Source: Hellea sp. (GTDB taxonomy: Bacteria > Pseudomonadota > Alphaproteobacteria > Caulobacterales > Maricaulaceae). Taken from it: a stretch of DNA of 33,737 nucleotides. Shown here one piece after another: positions 14,941 through 23,111 of the stretch. The notes below the pieces were generated by a model. The model searched no databases and was not told the DNA's origin. It worked only from the letters and a program-made list of their open reading frames with translations. Made by a program: the position numbers and the translations under genes. Each line of letters starts with the position of its first letter. Positions within the stretch are counted from its first letter, which is position 1. The stretch covers positions 1-33,737 of the forward strand of contig JAHDCL010000025.1 in NCBI GenBank assembly GCA_020629875.1. The letters are read 5' to 3'.

Positions 14941-16092
14941 ATGTCCGCACCCCATTTTGACTACTTCAAAGAAGCTCTCACCGGCGAATCCCGGTGGTGG
15001 AGCTGGATTATGGTGTTTTGGTTCACCTTCTTGGGCTGGATTTTCGTACAGCTCCCAATTACTGGCCCCATCCCAGATATTGCGGCCAGCGCTGATCCAG
15101 AACTCGGCGCTGAAATAGCCCGCGCCACGGAAGGGATGATGTCGGGTGTTGACCCTATGTCCATTTTGATTGCTAGCGCCCTCTTTATACTGGGCACTAT
15201 CATTGGCGGGATTTGTTGGATCGTTAACCGCGCCACAAAGAATACCGTCCGAAATGTCTTCGGTGTTTTGACAGGCCTAGGCGTAGCAGCGTCAGTGTTT
15301 GGCTTTGTAAAATTGATGGGGATGATTAACGACCCTGAGGCCAATGCGGCTTTAATGAAGGCCATTGGCGTGAGTCCCTTGGCTTATTTGCTTTTCTTAT
15401 TGGTATTCCCAGCCTCGCTTATCGCGCTCTATCTCGGACAAAAATTTGTCCATAAACGCACAATTTTGAGCTTACACACCGCCGCAAAGAAAATTCGTTG
15501 GTCACGTGGACTGCAAGCCTTCTTGATAACATGGGCAGTGCTAGGAAGCTTCACCGCTATAGGGCACTTTTCAGGTTTAAGTCCCATAAACACGAATTTT
15601 GACGCTGGAAGATTTGCGGTATATGCCCTTGTTTCCATTATATTTATTCCCATGCAATCAGGCACTGAAGAGATTGTATTTCGAGGCTACTTAAATCAAG
15701 GTTTTGCGCATATTCTTAAGAATAAATGGATTGCCTTCATCATTACAAGCGTCTTGTTCGCTGCCATGCATTTATCGAATCCCGAAGCCCTGAAAGGCGC
15801 CGAAGATGGCATCTTGCTTCTCACCATGAGCAGCTATTTCTTCTTTGGGTTTATTGCCTGTTTGATGGTTTGGATGGATGACGGACTGGAATCCGCCATA
15901 GGGTTTCACGCCGCAAATAATTGTTTCGCGGCCATCTTTGTAAACTATGAAGGCTCCGTTCTGCCAACGCCGTCTCTCTTTATGGCGACTCCAAGCACCG
16001 TCATTGACGTGCCAATTTCATTGGCAGCGATGGCGGTCATTACCCTGATTCTGTACAAGACTCGCAAGCCTGTAGACCTGTCATTCTCTTAA
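14941..16092 (+). CDS. CPBP-family intramembrane metalloprotease
   Basis: A 383-residue polytopic membrane protein with about eight membrane segments. The CPBP (Abi/Rce1-like) motifs are all present in the C-terminal half: EEIVFRGY with E243, E244 and R248, then AAMHLSN with H277, and GFHAANN with H323 and N327. These make up the usual EExxxR, FxxxH and HxxxN/B signatures, so catalysis is likely intact. Relatives cleave prenylated or bacteriocin-type peptides in the membrane or act in immunity. The substrate here is unknown. The N-terminal half (residues 20-180, about four helices) is an extra membrane region not needed by the core family. ATG 14941 is the first start after the preceding terminator, and its ribosome site is weak. 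The stop shares TTAA with the opposing gene. Confidence 0.9.
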   Translation: MSAPHFDYFKEALTGESRWWSWIMVFWFTFLGWIFVQLPITGPIPDIAASADPELGAEIARATEGMMSGVDPMSILIASALFILGTIIGGICWIVNRATKNTVRNVFGVLTGLGVAASVFGFVKLMGMINDPEANAALMKAIGVSPLAYLLFLLVFPASLIALYLGQKFVHKRTILSLHTAAKKIRWSRGLQAFLITWAVLGSFTAIGHFSGLSPINTNFDAGRFAVYALVSIIFIPMQSGTEEIVFRGYLNQGFAHILKNKWIAFIITSVLFAAMHLSNPEALKGAEDGILLLTMSSYFFFGFIACLMVWMDDGLESAIGFHAANNCFAAIFVNYEGSVLPTPSLFMATPSTVIDVPISLAAMAVITLILYKTRKPVDLSFS

Positions 16093-16340
16093 AGGGCTTG
16101 GCGCCCTTTTTCCGTTAAACGACAGACGAGCCAATCCGGTTTTAACGGGTTGGCGAACCACCGCTCAGACAGGCCTTTTTTAAGGCAACCTTTGATGAGA
16201 TCAGGCGATATTTCTTGGCCACGCCGGTCAAAGAGCGGCAACTTGCCCCCTGGCTGTTTCAAACCTTGTTTTAAGTAGTTTCGCTCTGCCTCAGACAAAG
16301 CCTTTGACACAGACGCGCGCGTCTTTACTGCTGTACTCAT
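16089..16340 (-). CDS. Small conserved alphaproteobacterial protein, unknown function
   Basis: An 83-residue protein. After a Ser/Ala-rich start (MSTAVKTRASVSKALSEAER) it carries YLKQGLKQPGGKLPLFDRRG, then SERWFANPLKPDWLVCRL. I associate these blocks with a short alphaproteobacterial family of unknown role found next to many unrelated genes. The aromatic-rich PDWLVCRLTEKG end looks like a small winged-helix-type wing, but this is only an impression. ATG 16340 is preferred because GGTGGG lies upstream. In-frame starts at 16355 and 16367 would add up to nine residues. It is convergent with the CPBP protease gene and shares a four-base TTAA double stop with it. Confidence 0.72.
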   Translation of the reverse strand: MSTAVKTRASVSKALSEAERNYLKQGLKQPGGKLPLFDRRGQEISPDLIKGCLKKGLSERWFANPLKPDWLVCRLTEKGRQAL

Positions 16341-16426
16341 TGTCAGCCCACCCATTTTGTTCACCATTTTAGGGATTCATCGTCTTCGCGACTTTTCCCA
16401 TCCTGTTTCGCATGGTAAGGGAAAAC

Positions 16427-16449
16427 GGCTTATATTCAGTTAATAAGCC
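16427..16449 (+). repeat. Inverted repeat in the leader of the coiled-coil gene
   Basis: GGCTTAT (16427-16433) and ATAAGCC (16443-16449) form a perfect 7-bp inverted repeat with a nine-base spacer, 25 bases upstream of the TTG start at 16474. It may be an operator or a leader hairpin. Confidence 0.35.
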
Positions 16450-16473
16450 AAATAATAATAAACGAGGCCCCGA

Positions 16474-18786
16474 TTGTCAGATATTTTCAAGAAAGTTACG
16501 TCCATTGAGCCCGTTGATGAAGACGCTTTGGATGCGCTGAAAATTACGCCCTCGGAAGACATGCCTCGCCGCTCACTTTTGCGGCCCCTTCCCGAAGACA
16601 TGCCGAAGAACGATCCGGTCCCCGAATTCATTACGCGGCAGAGCGACCAAGAGCCCTCCATTAAAGAGCCTGTTGAAACGCCTAGAGTTGATAGCCGAGA
16701 GCAGCCGATCTCTAGGGAGACCCCGCCAATAGTTTCAGTATCAGCGCCCTCTTTTGCCGCGCCGCTCGCAGCGGCGACGGTTCAGCAGCATCCGCCATCT
16801 ACAAGCTGGATGAAATGGGCCGGCATTGCCGCCGTTCTTATCTGGCTGGGCGCAAGCTTCGCTTATATGTATGGCTTCTTTGATCTTGGGCGAAAATGGA
16901 CGGACCTCACGCCAATCCAAATTGCAGGCCTTGCATTAGCTATCCTCTTACCTGCGGTTCTTCTGGGCCTATTATTTTACGCCCTTCGCCAACTATCAAA
17001 CATGTCGGCCCAAGCCGCCATACTGAGCCGCGCCGCTTTCGCTCTCACGCAGCCAGATGATGGCGCGATTGCTAAAACCGCTATCATGTCTAAAGCCATC
17101 AAAACCGAGATAGACAGTGTGGATGCCCGCATCGACCAAGCACTGGCCCGAATGAGCAGCCTTGAGAGCGTCATAAAAGACCAAACAACGGGCCTTACTC
17201 AAGCCTCCGCGTCCAGCGTGCAAAGCGCGGATGAGATTGCCTCGCGGCTGTCAACCCAGCGCCTCGCACTAGAGTCTATAGCCGGTACATTTGATGATCG
17301 CATGGCCATGCTGACTTCGTCGTTAGACGATCAATCTGGGAAACTGGAAGCGTCTACCCAACTTGCTGAGCATAAAATTCAGGAAGCGCGGGTAAGCATT
17401 GATGGCGCGGCAGAGAAAATCAATGCCGCCTCTGATGTCGTCAAACGCAATACTGTTGAAGCGGCGTCAACTTTGACTAAGAGCCATGAGGAGATTGAAA
17501 GCCTCGCTGAAATGATACGAGCTCGCTCTGCAGAACTAGACGAGGTTTACCGCAAACATGCGAAAGACCTCACCACCATGATTGGGCAATTGCGCGATGA
17601 ACAACAAGATATGTCCATCACATTGGAAGAACGCCTTGAGAAAATGCGGGACATGTCTCTCTCCGCCAAGGTCTCGGCAGAGAGCCTCACAGAAGCTTCG
17701 CATGCTGGCAAACAGACTGTGCAAGCCCTGGCGGAAGCTACTCGCCTCACCGACACCGCGGTTAAGCAACGCTTTGCTGACATGGAAAATATGGTCAAGT
17801 TTTCAGGCGAAAAGGCCGAGAGCATCAGCGACCGCGCGACGCGACGCGTCCAGGACAGCCTAGCCCAAACGCGTAAAGAGATTGCACGTATTGAAAATGA
17901 TATGGTGGCCCTGCAAGCTCGCCTCAACGCGCCTCAGCCCGCAGATAGCCTGCCTCTGGAAGAACCTGAACAGCCAAGACCCAAGAAGCGCGAACGTATT
18001 AAGCTAAAACCGCTCGATGATGACTTTCCGCCGGTTGAACCGCCTCTCCCATCACCTGAAGCAGAGCCGCTGACGCTACGTCCTACTCCGGATACAGATG
18101 CCGTGTTCGAGCCGACACCGGTCTCCCCGCTTGCCATACCGCGCCCTGATGAAAACGCTTTGGAACTATTGGACGAGCTCACCTTAGAGGTCGAGCCTCT
18201 AGACCTCACCGCTGATATGGCCCCCATGGATCCCGATGCCGAGCTGAAAAGCTTCACACCCGAGGTCGCAACACAGAAAACAGAGGACACATTGCGTCCG
18301 GCAGCTCCGCCCGTCGATGAGGACATTATTGGGTTTGGAAAGCGTAAGAACAAAGAGAAGTCGGGTTGGCGTTGGCGTGATATGCTAGGCGGATTAGATA
18401 AGCCTGATGACATTCAGCCAATTGCCGAGGCCGCCGTTCCGAGAGAAGTGTCTGATCAACGCATGATGGCTTCGCTGGCTAGTCTTGGCCTAACACCAAG
18501 TGCTGTCGTAGATGATGGCTGTATTATCGAAGCAGCGAATACCCGTAAGGCTAAGGGCGAGATCGCGATGAGCCAAGCCGTCGCCCACCGGATGGGCGAC
18601 CCTGTGCGTCACTTAAACCGCGCTATGGAAGAAAATCCTGCCCTTAAAACGGACGCCAGAGCCTATGTGGCGCAATTTAAAGCACGTATAAACGCTATAG
18701 AAACCGACAGAGAGGCCATTCGCGCCCGGCTTGAAAGTGACGCAGGACGCGCCTTTTTACTCTGTGATGCAGCCCTAAACGGATAA
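16474..18786 (+). CDS. Two-TM, long coiled-coil protein (TipN-like architecture)
   Basis: A 770-residue protein. Residues 1-110 are a Pro- and Glu-rich cytoplasmic segment, with membrane helices at about 115-135 and 149-171. Residues 175-490 are a long heptad-rich coiled coil, with repeated SxxxLE, AxxSAE and DxxVKR patterns. Residues 490-640 are an acidic Pro-rich linker, and 640-770 are a compact C-terminal domain that includes QRMMASLASLGLTPSAVVDDG and ends AGRAFLLCDAALNG. Two N-terminal membrane passes plus a large coiled coil is the layout of Caulobacter TipN, which marks the new pole and positions flagellum and division proteins. Identity with TipN is inferred from architecture and lineage, not motifs. 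The start is TTG at 16474 with CGAGG six bases upstream. The next ATG would remove 29 residues. Confidence 0.82.
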   Translation: MSDIFKKVTSIEPVDEDALDALKITPSEDMPRRSLLRPLPEDMPKNDPVPEFITRQSDQEPSIKEPVETPRVDSREQPISRETPPIVSVSAPSFAAPLAAATVQQHPPSTSWMKWAGIAAVLIWLGASFAYMYGFFDLGRKWTDLTPIQIAGLALAILLPAVLLGLLFYALRQLSNMSAQAAILSRAAFALTQPDDGAIAKTAIMSKAIKTEIDSVDARIDQALARMSSLESVIKDQTTGLTQASASSVQSADEIASRLSTQRLALESIAGTFDDRMAMLTSSLDDQSGKLEASTQLAEHKIQEARVSIDGAAEKINAASDVVKRNTVEAASTLTKSHEEIESLAEMIRARSAELDEVYRKHAKDLTTMIGQLRDEQQDMSITLEERLEKMRDMSLSAKVSAESLTEASHAGKQTVQALAEATRLTDTAVKQRFADMENMVKFSGEKAESISDRATRRVQDSLAQTRKEIARIENDMVALQARLNAPQPADSLPLEEPEQPRPKKRERIKLKPLDDDFPPVEPPLPSPEAEPLTLRPTPDTDAVFEPTPVSPLAIPRPDENALELLDELTLEVEPLDLTADMAPMDPDAELKSFTPEVATQKTEDTLRPAAPPVDEDIIGFGKRKNKEKSGWRWRDMLGGLDKPDDIQPIAEAAVPREVSDQRMMASLASLGLTPSAVVDDGCIIEAANTRKAKGEIAMSQAVAHRMGDPVRHLNRAMEENPALKTDARAYVAQFKARINAIETDREAIRARLESDAGRAFLLCDAALNG

Positions 18787-18856
18787 CGCGCTCTTCTCCC
18801 AATAATTATATTGGTACACAAATACCCCTCGGCCCTTCATTACAAGGTTCAAAATA

Positions 18857-18887
18857 ATAAAAAAGCCGCCCCAATAAAGGGACGGCT
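18857..18887 (-). terminator. Rho-independent terminator of the TonB receptor gene
   Basis: Read on the minus strand, AGCCGTCCC (18887-18879) pairs with GGGGCGGCT (18872-18864), with one G-T pair, around a six-base loop. A T-rich run follows. It lies 28 bases after the receptor stop. Confidence 0.88.
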
Positions 18888-18914
18888 CCAATTCTGTAAA
18901 TCTAAGACGCTAGC

Positions 18915-21533
18915 TTAGAAAGTATAGCGCGCTGATGCACCATATGTGCGCGGCTGGCTCGGGTAACCATTGACCGTCGCGCCCTGAACAACACCTGGGA
19001 AGGCACTTGTATAGGACTGGTCATTATTTAGGTTACGACCCCAAACTTGGAATGAGACACCATTATCAAGGTTTAGGCCAATAGAGCCGTTCAGGATATT
19101 GGTCGAACGGTTTACACCCGCAATATTGTCAACGATTTGAACATCGCTCTCATATTGATAATCTCCGCGGATGAAGCCTTCCATGCCATTGCCAAACTCA
19201 TGTGTGTAAGTTGCTGACGTCGAGAGAGACACTTCAGAGATACCAGCTGGCTTCTCACCAGACAGGTCAACCACTGTGCCGTTCGGCCCCGGAGCGCCTG
19301 TAAATTCGTCATAAACAGGATCGAGCAAGACACCTGCGAATGTGACGCGAAGAGATTCCAGCGGATCAAAGGTCGAGTCAAATTCGATACCTTTTGTCGA
19401 CTGAGAGCCAGCATTGGAGAGGACGAAACCTGTTCCTTGGAAAATCGTTGACTGGAAGTTCTCGATCGTCTGATCGAAAGCTGCGATGTTAAACGCACCC
19501 CAGTCAAAGCGAGCCTTCAGGCCGATTTCAAAGACTTCAGCTTTTTCAGGCTCAGCAAAGCGTGTCCCGAAGTTGCGGCCCGTTGAAGGAACATAATTGT
19601 TAGGCAGAAGACCAGCTGCTTGAAGCGCTGCTGCATCCGCTAAGAATGGACGCGTATCACGCGTCAAGTTCCATGAAGAAGACTTAAAGCCTGTGGCATA
19701 GCTACCATAGACATTGAAATTATCGTTCACTTCATATGCGAGGCGGGCTGTGTATGTCAGCTCGTCATCATTTGTGCGTCCATCTTCAACTGAATTTGGG
19801 AACTCTAATTGCTGTGGTTGGAACTGAAGCCCAAACAAACCGGCTAGCGGATTTAAGCTCGGATCAGCGGCTACAGCCGTTGATTGACCAATAACAGTGC
19901 TCGCATATCCTTGGAATGCAGGACCAAAACCACCACCAAGAGCCGTTGTCAAATTAGCCGCTGAAAATGGGATAAGCCCGCCTGAGGCCGTGAAAAAATC
20001 AGGAACATCAATAACGCCGTCCCCATTGGCATCAAGACCGTTTAAGAAAATGCCTGTTGAAATAACGGCTACACCGTCAGCACCTTGGAAGTCGAGATTT
20101 CCAAATACGTCGGTGTTATCGCCTGCGATGGAGACCTGCTTCTTATCTTTAGTGTAGTTCAATCCCAATGTGGCCGTTAAACGGTCCGTCACATGGAAAT
20201 CCGCCGAGCCAAATAGTGAGTAAGCTTCATTATCTTGCGTAAAGGTTTCTAGAACGCGTGTCTCATCAGAGAAGAAAGTTCCACGCTGGAAGCCGAGAAC
20301 ATCTTCAATACCAGCGAGAGTAGCGGGGCCACCTGCGAGCAAATCTATATATGTTCGAGTATCGCGGCCATACTCAATACCCGCATCCTGATCGATTGCT
20401 TCGTCGAAATAGTAAGCGCCTAATAGAACGTCGACCTTATCGCCGAATGACGTATCAACACGCAATTCTTGCGTGAATGTTTTGATGCCAACTTCTTGGA
20501 ACACGTTCTCTAGGAACTCTAGAGAGTTATAGTCTGAGTCAGAGACATAATCGGAATCGTTTGCGCGGTAAGCCGTGATAGATGTGATATCCAAGTTACC
20601 AAATCCAAACTTACCTTCGAGCGAAACGCCGCGGTCTGTAATCTCGTTCTGCGAGTTACGGTTGGCATAAGTCTCATACGAAAATTGATTATCTGAAGAT
20701 GGCTGATTTGCACCCAATGAGCGGATGATATCACCTACATTTGGCTGCCCTGCGGCGAATGGGCCATCGATGATAACGCCAGTACCACAGCAGTTTTCAT
20801 TTAGCTTGCTACGATCTGCAATCAACCTGAACTCTGCGTTATCTGAAGGCGTCCACAAAATTTGGCCGCGGAGATTATAGCGATTCAAATCGTTAAAATC
20901 ATTTGCCTGGGCTAAGTTCGTAAAATAGCCATCACGGTTTTGGAAACCACCACCAAGGCTAACGGCAACATTTTCCGCTACTCCGCCAGAGATATAGCCC
21001 TTACCGTAGATTTGATTAAACCGGCCGATGCCAGCCTCAACATAACCGTTCGTTTCAAAGTCTGGCTTAGCGGTAACAACACTCACCACACCCGCAGAAG
21101 CGTTTTTACCGAAAAGCGTTGATTGTGGTCCGGAAAGAACTTCAACACGCTCTAGCTTTGGTAGGTCGCCAATCGCTGCAGCTGCGCGAGAACGATAAAC
21201 ACCGTCAATGAAAACACCGACAGCAGGTTCAATACCGATATTATTACCACCATTACCGAAGCCACGAATAGAGAGGCTAGTATTGGCAGAGTTTTGTAGC
21301 TGAGAGACCCGGAATGTAGGAACAACGGATTGAAGATCCTTGATGTCCAAAATTTGGGCTTTTTCAATGACGTCAGCCGTTGTCACAGTTACAGCCACAG
21401 GAACTTCCTGTAAGGTCTGTGTACGTTTTGTTGCTGTGACGAAGATTTCGTCGACCTCTTGATCTTGAGCCATGACTGGAGCAGCGGCAACCATCATGAA
21501 TGTGGAGCCGAGTAAGAGAGATTTTTTGAGCAT
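18915..21533 (-). CDS. TonB-dependent outer membrane receptor
   Basis: An 872-residue outer membrane importer driven by TonB-ExbBD. It has a signal peptide (MLKKSLLLGSTFMMVAAAPV, cleaved after MAQ near residue 22). The TonB-box region is EVDEIFVTATKR, followed by the plug domain with SLSIRGFGNGG, AVGVFIDGVYRSR and LERVEVLSGPQSTLFGKNA. A large beta barrel ends in the typical aromatic RYTF. The barrel has long loops, including a Gly/Ala- and Asp-rich insertion around residues 480-570. The type is close to the general receptors of sphingomonads and caulobacters and is not SusC-like. The ligand is unknown; siderophore, vitamin or sugar derivative are all possible. GGGGAAA precedes ATG 21533. The upstream gntP-type permease gene on the same strand hints at a sugar-acid ligand, but this is inference. 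Confidence 0.95.
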   Translation of the reverse strand: MLKKSLLLGSTFMMVAAAPVMAQDQEVDEIFVTATKRTQTLQEVPVAVTVTTADVIEKAQILDIKDLQSVVPTFRVSQLQNSANTSLSIRGFGNGGNNIGIEPAVGVFIDGVYRSRAAAAIGDLPKLERVEVLSGPQSTLFGKNASAGVVSVVTAKPDFETNGYVEAGIGRFNQIYGKGYISGGVAENVAVSLGGGFQNRDGYFTNLAQANDFNDLNRYNLRGQILWTPSDNAEFRLIADRSKLNENCCGTGVIIDGPFAAGQPNVGDIIRSLGANQPSSDNQFSYETYANRNSQNEITDRGVSLEGKFGFGNLDITSITAYRANDSDYVSDSDYNSLEFLENVFQEVGIKTFTQELRVDTSFGDKVDVLLGAYYFDEAIDQDAGIEYGRDTRTYIDLLAGGPATLAGIEDVLGFQRGTFFSDETRVLETFTQDNEAYSLFGSADFHVTDRLTATLGLNYTKDKKQVSIAGDNTDVFGNLDFQGADGVAVISTGIFLNGLDANGDGVIDVPDFFTASGGLIPFSAANLTTALGGGFGPAFQGYASTVIGQSTAVAADPSLNPLAGLFGLQFQPQQLEFPNSVEDGRTNDDELTYTARLAYEVNDNFNVYGSYATGFKSSSWNLTRDTRPFLADAAALQAAGLLPNNYVPSTGRNFGTRFAEPEKAEVFEIGLKARFDWGAFNIAAFDQTIENFQSTIFQGTGFVLSNAGSQSTKGIEFDSTFDPLESLRVTFAGVLLDPVYDEFTGAPGPNGTVVDLSGEKPAGISEVSLSTSATYTHEFGNGMEGFIRGDYQYESDVQIVDNIAGVNRSTNILNGSIGLNLDNGVSFQVWGRNLNNDQSYTSAFPGVVQGATVNGYPSQPRTYGASARYTF

Positions 21534-21604
21534 GGTTTCCCCGTTTGCTGGATTTGTGGAGTATGCATCCTTGAATGGACGCTATTTATGAACAAATCGC
21601 TACA

Positions 21605-21620
21605 ATGCAATTAGTTGCAT
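21605..21620. promoter_or_regulatory. Palindrome in the TonB receptor promoter region
   Basis: ATGCAA-TTAG-TTGCAT is a 6-4-6 perfect inverted repeat 72-87 bases upstream of the receptor start. On the minus strand it overlaps possible -35 hexamers (TTGATA or TTGCAT). An operator for the receptor gene is plausible, though no known regulator family fits it clearly. Confidence 0.42.
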
Positions 21621-21660
21621 ATCAAGAGGCATCATCACCAAATCGAGAATTTCATGAAAC

Positions 21661-21678
21661 TGTGTCCTAATTGACACA
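21661..21678. promoter_or_regulatory. Second inverted repeat between permease and receptor genes
   Basis: TGTGTC (21661-21666) and GACACA (21673-21678) are perfect 6-bp arms around CTAATT, nine bases after the permease stop. It could be an operator half of the receptor control region or a weak attenuating hairpin. No T tract follows on the minus strand. Confidence 0.35.
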
Positions 21679-21686
21679 TACAAACT

Positions 21687-23009
21687 TTACACAACCACAG
21701 ATAAAGCACAGGCCACAACCAAGCCCGTTAGCCCCATGATAGAGGTTGCGACTGTCCAGGATTTCAATGTCTCACGAGGCGTTTGCTCTAAATACTGGTT
21801 CACAAGCCAAAAGCCGCTATCATTGACATGACTGGTCATTGTTGCTCCCGACGCAATTGCGATGACCAATATAGCAGTATCAGCGGCGCCCAATCCTGCA
21901 ACAGCCGCAACCGGCGCAGTCAATCCCGCCGCTGTGATCATTGAAACAGTGGCAGAGCCCTGTGCAATGCGAACTAGGAACGCGATAAGGAACGCAAAGA
22001 TTACCAAGGGCATCTGCGCCGCTGCCACAGCCTCGCCCAGTTTTTGCCCTACGCCGCTATCAATCAACACCTGCTTAAATGTGCCCCCCGCCCCTGTGAT
22101 GAGAACAACAATTCCTGCAGGCTCCAATGCTTTCGTCATCATGACATTGATATCATCTTTGGGCACGCGCCGCATGAGCCCGAATACAATATAGACGTAG
22201 ATACAGGCAAGAATAAGTGCTGTGAAAGGATGCCCAACAAATTCAAATACCGACTTGAGAGCGCCGTCAGCTAGTAGATTTTTGCCCATAGTCGCTCCGA
22301 CAATGAGGACCAAGGGCATCAAGACGGCAAATAAAGCATGGCCAAAGCTAATTGGCGCCGTGGTTTCACTCTCCGCGCCCAAGTCTGGCTGGGTGCTTAT
22401 AGCCGTGTTAGTATAAAATCGCGCGAGAACCGGACCGCCCAGAACCATCGCCGGCAACCCTGCCAGCACGCCAAAAATGATGACGTATCCTAAATCGGCG
22501 CCAAGCAAATCCGCCACGGCGATGGGACCTGGGGTTGGAGGAATGAAGGCATGGGTAACCGCTAGGCCCGCCAGCAGAGGCAAGGCAAAGACCAAAAGCG
22601 CTTTTCCAGTTTTCTTTGACAGCCTGTGAATAAGGGGCACGAGCATGATGAAGGCCACATCAAAGAATACTGGTATGGCGACCAGAAACCCAACAAAGCC
22701 CAGTGACCAACTCGCCTTGTCATCACCAAAACGGCGCAGGAGCCTATTAGAAATAGCATCTAGCCCGCCCGCATGTTCCAGCATGGCCCCAAACATCGCG
22801 CCCAACCCGACAACAACCGCAACGAACCCAAGGGTGCCGCCCATGCCCTTCTGCATGGATTGTATCACTGCGGAAGGCTCCATCCCTACTGCGACCCCAA
22901 CACCCAGAGACACAATCAAAAGCGCTAGAAATGCCGGAACCTTCTGTTTCAAAACTAGCGCCAGCAATATGGCTATTCCGCCAGACGTTATCAATAAAGG
23001 TCCCAGCAT
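21687..23009 (-). CDS. GntP-family gluconate-type permease
   Basis: A 440-residue inner membrane proton symporter of the GntP family (gluconate, and in relatives fructuronate, glycerate or other sugar acids). It has 12-14 membrane segments along its whole length. Family blocks include GMGGTLGFVAVVVGLGAMFG, IPVFFDVAFIMLVPLI, THAFIPPTPGPIAVADLLGA near the centre, GAGGTFKQVLIDSGVG and ARIAQGSATV-like text (VRIAQGSATVSMITAAG), with SHVNDSGFW near the C-terminus. These are standard for the family. Length is normal. GGGAGAGAGAG directly precedes ATG 23009. A LacI-family-like operator lies about 40 bases upstream. No gluconate kinase or regulator gene is in the window, so the substrate is inferred from family only. 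Confidence 0.93.
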   Translation of the reverse strand: MLGPLLITSGGIAILLALVLKQKVPAFLALLIVSLGVGVAVGMEPSAVIQSMQKGMGGTLGFVAVVVGLGAMFGAMLEHAGGLDAISNRLLRRFGDDKASWSLGFVGFLVAIPVFFDVAFIMLVPLIHRLSKKTGKALLVFALPLLAGLAVTHAFIPPTPGPIAVADLLGADLGYVIIFGVLAGLPAMVLGGPVLARFYTNTAISTQPDLGAESETTAPISFGHALFAVLMPLVLIVGATMGKNLLADGALKSVFEFVGHPFTALILACIYVYIVFGLMRRVPKDDINVMMTKALEPAGIVVLITGAGGTFKQVLIDSGVGQKLGEAVAAAQMPLVIFAFLIAFLVRIAQGSATVSMITAAGLTAPVAAVAGLGAADTAILVIAIASGATMTSHVNDSGFWLVNQYLEQTPRETLKSWTVATSIMGLTGLVVACALSVVV

Positions 23010-23046
23010 CTCTCTCTCCCAGTCTTTTATATTTATGCGCCCTCTA

Positions 23047-23060
23047 TGACAGCGTTGTCA
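23047..23060 (-). promoter_or_regulatory. LacI-family-like operator before the GntP-type permease
   Basis: TGACAGCGTTGTCA is a near-perfect 14-bp palindrome with a central CG, the hallmark of LacI/GalR-family operators (TGACAnCGnTGTCA type, one mismatched pair). It lies 38-51 bases upstream of the permease start. On the minus strand a TGACAA at its edge is 17 bases from CATAAA, so bound repressor would block the promoter. The regulator gene is not in the window. Confidence 0.65.
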
Positions 23061-23111
23061 CGACATGAAAAGACTTTTGCTTTCTATAGCCATTCAGCTT
23101 AGAGGCTGCTC

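Noticed and set aside
14941-16092. CPBP protease as an abortive-infection gene
   Set aside because: The Abi label is historical for this fold. Composition is ordinary and no phage-related context is present.
17547-18413. Minus-strand frames of 126 and 159 codons opposite the coiled-coil gene
   Set aside because: They are Ser/Gly- and Arg-rich translations mirroring Ala/Glu/Pro codons of the real gene, and they have no ribosome sites.
18800-18815. CCAATA-ATTA-TATTGG palindrome after the coiled-coil gene
   Set aside because: The stem is short and A+T-rich with no T tract, so it is too weak to call a terminator or an operator.
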